From: Lingula anatina
Taxonomy: Eukaryota > Brachiopoda > Lingulata > Lingulida > Lingulidae
DNA: 32,818 bases
Assembly: GCF_001039355.2 (NCBI RefSeq)
Contig: NW_019776101.1
Location: 1 to 32,818 of the forward strand
Reading direction: 5' to 3'
Shown here: one piece after another, positions 30,194 to 32,818 of the stretch
Layout: each line of letters opens with the position of its first letter
Numbering within the stretch: the first letter of the stretch is position 1
Position numbers and translations under genes: made by a program
Notes under the pieces: model-generated
What the model was told of the DNA's origin: nothing
The model's database searches: none
The model's input: the letters and a program-made list of their open reading frames with translations, nothing else

Positions 30194-30485
30194 TCGCCTA
30201 CATCCATATGCGAATTTTGATGCACGTTTGTCAATTTCTACATGGACCATATTGTATTCGCACGCAACTTGACTGCAAGCTGGGTCCATATTTCGCTCGC
30301 TACGTGATGACAGCCATCCCTACTATAAATATTTCAATTCAGCCCACATATACGATACTTGCCACACTCATGGATGGACGCTCCGCATGCTATTGGCCCT
30401 ATTACTTCCTATCGCTGGCTGCTAAATTTCGGGCTTGCCATATTCGCACGCTAATTCGCCCAGGTTTAACATATATATGGGTATT

Positions 30486-30486
<1 letters not shown>

Positions 30487-30555
<69 letters not shown>

Positions 30556-30558
30556 TTT
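30487..30558. repeat. (TA)n plus poly-T
   Basis: Simple sequence; produces false Tyr/Ile ORFs on both strands. Confidence 0.95.
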
Positions 30559-30699
30559 GCATGATTTTTTTTCGCACGCTCTGGGCAAAATTTTTTACAA
30601 TTCTGCACCTACCCATGTAGCCTTAGGTGCATCGCCGCTGATACGCGCACACACTGGCCTACGCCGTGTTCCGTTTTACCCACGCTGGGCTTACAAATA

Positions 30700-31719
30700 G
30701 AGCCGCAATTTTGCAAATGAACGCATTTTGCAACTGCAACGCATTTTGCAACCAAAGAAAATCATGAAAACGAAGTTTTCAACCGGAACGCATTTTGAAA
30801 CCAGAATTTTTTCTTAGTCAATAAAAAGTGTGAATTTCTATAGAGGTAGAATTGGAATGAGGGCGGGGTTGTCTCGGCTAGGTACGCTTACATTGGTCAA
30901 GCTTTCCTTGGGGTGGACAATTTATTATATACATGCATAATCTATTTCACATTGTTACTTCCTAAACCATCATAGTTAGGAACTTGATACGTCGGGGATT
31001 AATAAACCTGTTACCTATTATTACAGGGATTTGCAAAGGTTCTTCGGAATTTAATTGTGACTTGGGGTGTGGTCGACCCTGGGGGTGGTCTATTCTAATT
31101 TTACATCGTTTTTATATTAGGAACATGAAACGTGGCTACAAATAAGGTCAGGGAATCCAATTTAAAAGTAATTCAAGGCCCCACACACTCGATCAGGAAT
31201 CCTAGCGTTTAACTGCTGTTGTGTCTTAACACAAAACAAAATGTTAATTACCCAAGAGTAGCAATTAACATGTGTGTTTTATGTTAAGAACAATGGGACT
31301 TGGACCCTAGGATTTCTGAGAGTATGGGGTCTTGAATGGGTTTTAATTAACTTGACCTATATTTAAGAATACGACTGAAGGTCTGTTATTAAGTACTGTC
31401 TGCTGCTTTCTCTACATTTCCCCTTCCTAACTCGAAGACCGCCTTCAGATTCACACATAACACTAGCTGGGTCGGTCCAATCTACAAGGAATCTGACTTA
31501 AGTGCAATCTATGGAATCAGCTTCATTGCCTGACAAACCACTAATCACTCCACCCCCTAGGGACGGCCACACCCCAAGTCACACTAAAATTCCCATGCAG
31601 CCCATTAATGCACCAAAGACTCATGTTCCTAATTCGATTGGTCTAGGGGGAGATGAAATAAATTACGGTAATACTGTATATTAGTCAACCATCCCCAGGG
31701 ACAGTCACACCCCAGGTCA

Positions 31720-31759
<40 letters not shown>

Positions 31760-32223
31760 GTGCCCACGCACACCCCGACATTTTAGTTTCCTCAACCTAA
31801 AGACCTATGGGTATATAGCAGAAAATACAATTTAAAGATAATAATCAACCAACCCTAGGGACGGCAAACCCATAGTCACCAAAATCCGAAGGACACGTGC
31901 ACATCCCTAATGGCAAGTTAAAATATCCCCAACGTCTCATGTTCCTCACTTTAATGGACAGAGGATAACAGTAACAACGATATAAAAATATATACCTCCC
32001 CCCCAAAGGACTGCAAAGTCACATTACTAAAGATCTACGGGTAGATAGCAGAAATTACGATGTAAAAATTACAATCAACCACCCTATGGGACAACCATAC
32101 CCCGTACTTCCAACCGTTTCAGGGACTTAAAAAAAGCCTGGTTGAAAAATGCATTGAAATTGCAAAACTCGTTTCACGATTTTCTGTGGGTGCAAAATGC
32201 GTTGCAGTTGCAAAATGCGGCTC
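30700..32223. mobile_element. 1.5-kb non-autonomous foldback-type DNA element
   Basis: The ends are inverted repeats over about 100 bp. The left starts GAGCCGCAATTTTGCAA and the right reverse complement starts GAGCCGCATTTTGCAAC; both then share CTGCAACGCATTTTGCA and AGAAAATC. TA flanks the element at 30698-30699 and 32224-32225. Inverted similarity extends inward: GATGTAAAA..., ACCACCC and AGGAAC(A/T)TGA..ACGT on the left recur reversed on the right. The right half holds four degenerate repeats around GGGACRGYCACACCCC (31558-32105) and an A38 run (31721-31758). No transposase is seen. TA flanks would fit Tc1/mariner-type mobilisation, but the class is unproven. Confidence 0.7.
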
Positions 32224-32225
32224 TA

Positions 32226-32818
32226 CAACTGTCATTATGATTGTGAATGGGCCCTTAAAGGACAATATTCATATAAAAATCCATTTCTCGAATTCTGAAG
32301 ATCCAGCACTTAATCTATACGCTACAATTATGTTTTAATCGATCCCCGTCATTTAAAAATTATAAAAACAATCTATTAGTAGACAAAAAGCGTTTTAGTA
32401 AACCTCACCTCAATATGCATAAACAAAGCAACAGATCTGGGTCACGTGGTACTGTGACGACAATCACGATAAACGTCTATGAGACTCATCTGAGCTGCAT
32501 GGTGCATACAGACGGAGAAGTTAAGGAAATTTGTGTTGAACGGAGTTGAGGAATTTTCGTTATGCCTCGGTGTGTTGCCGTGGGATTCACCAAAATTGCA
32601 GCTCTCGTTGACAATCTTTCTTTGTCTGTGACGGTCTTCCGTGACTTACTAACTTCGGTGACAATAGTTGCGTTGCTCTAGATCATGGTCACCTCAGGTG
32701 GTTTAGATCATGTCAAGAGCTGGTAGTCTTTCAGCTTAACTGTCATCAGTTGGCAAACTTACTGATTGCTGATGCATTTTAAATGCATTGTAGTTGACCA
32801 AAAGCTCGTTTACAACAA
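32226..32818. other. intergenic, nothing firmly recognised
   Basis: No ORF of useful length. A 39-codon frame (32562-32681) is noted only as a weak candidate first exon of some downstream gene. Confidence 0.4.

Larger units (their letters stand above)
29872..30699. other. non-coding tract rich in TTCGCACGCTA-like motifs
   Basis: At least eight copies or near copies of TTCGCACGC(T/A)(A/C) lie between 30066 and 30580. A 33-bp tandem duplication is at 30128-30193. A (TA)n run (about 30487-30538) passes into T20 up to 30558. No credible gene. Confidence 0.65.

Noticed and set aside
30052-30564. 170-codon ORF
   Set aside because: Ends in the (TA)n and poly-T tracts; the rest is repeat-rich with no domain.
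32562-32681. 39-codon ORF starting MPRCVAVGF, like the start of THAP-domain proteins
   Set aside because: Only the first few residues resemble a THAP start, the second cysteine is replaced by Phe, and no zinc-binding pattern follows.
1-32818. tRNA, rRNA or miRNA genes
   Set aside because: I saw no tRNA A/B box pair, rRNA-like block or clear miRNA hairpin apart from the MITE hairpins.

Overview
The window is nuclear DNA of an intron-rich, AT-rich animal, most likely a marine invertebrate. The evidence is GT-AG introns of roughly 0.1-1.6 kb, extracellular domains joined almost only at phase-1 introns, a Ty3/gypsy tail, MITE-like elements and SGNH-type transposon ORFs. A sea-urchin-egg-lectin (SUEL) domain beside C-type lectin, PAN and IgGFc-binding domains would suit an echinoderm, hemichordate, cephalochordate or mollusc. 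I cannot fix the phylum from sequence alone.

Positions 635-26206 (+) hold the 3' part of one very large gene; its 5' end lies outside the window. I traced 39 exons by eye with consistent reading phase, about 5.9 kb of coding sequence or some 1974 residues, with no internal stop. Domain order is LamG, LamG, C-type lectin (CTLD), PAN, CTLD first half, SUEL lectin, Cys-rich exon, CTLD second half, two copies of a two-exon Cys-rich module with an acidic linker between them, PAN x4 (a short linker exon after the second), GCC2/GCC3-type Cys-rich repeat, IgGFc-binding domain, and a last PAN followed by the stop. No membrane segment is visible, so the product is probably secreted (mucus, matrix or humoral recognition). 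This role is inferred.

The most striking point is that the second CTLD is split. Its N-terminal three cysteines (8922-9492) and C-terminal three (11151-11246) are separated by a SUEL domain plus a Cys-rich exon, and every junction is phase 1. The gene therefore encodes either a lectin domain nested in another lectin domain or a cassette that can be skipped in frame.

The assembly is imperfect. A 475-N gap is followed by a 902-bp near-identical repeat carrying three exons. Single Ns at 17383, 23742 and 24411 sit at duplicated sequence. The N at 20208 cuts off a retrotransposon, and the one at 28219 follows a GT/G-rich tract.

Mobile and repeat content inside introns includes a 562-bp MITE flanked by TTA, a ~170-bp MITE, a Ty3/gypsy pol end plus 175-bp LTR (minus strand) and many microsatellites. 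Downstream of the gene (26207-32818) are the 3' UTR, intergenic sequence, decayed minus-strand ORFs including two different SGNH-hydrolase fragments, a TTCGCACGCTA-rich tract and a 1.5-kb TA-flanked foldback element. No second host gene is convincingly present.
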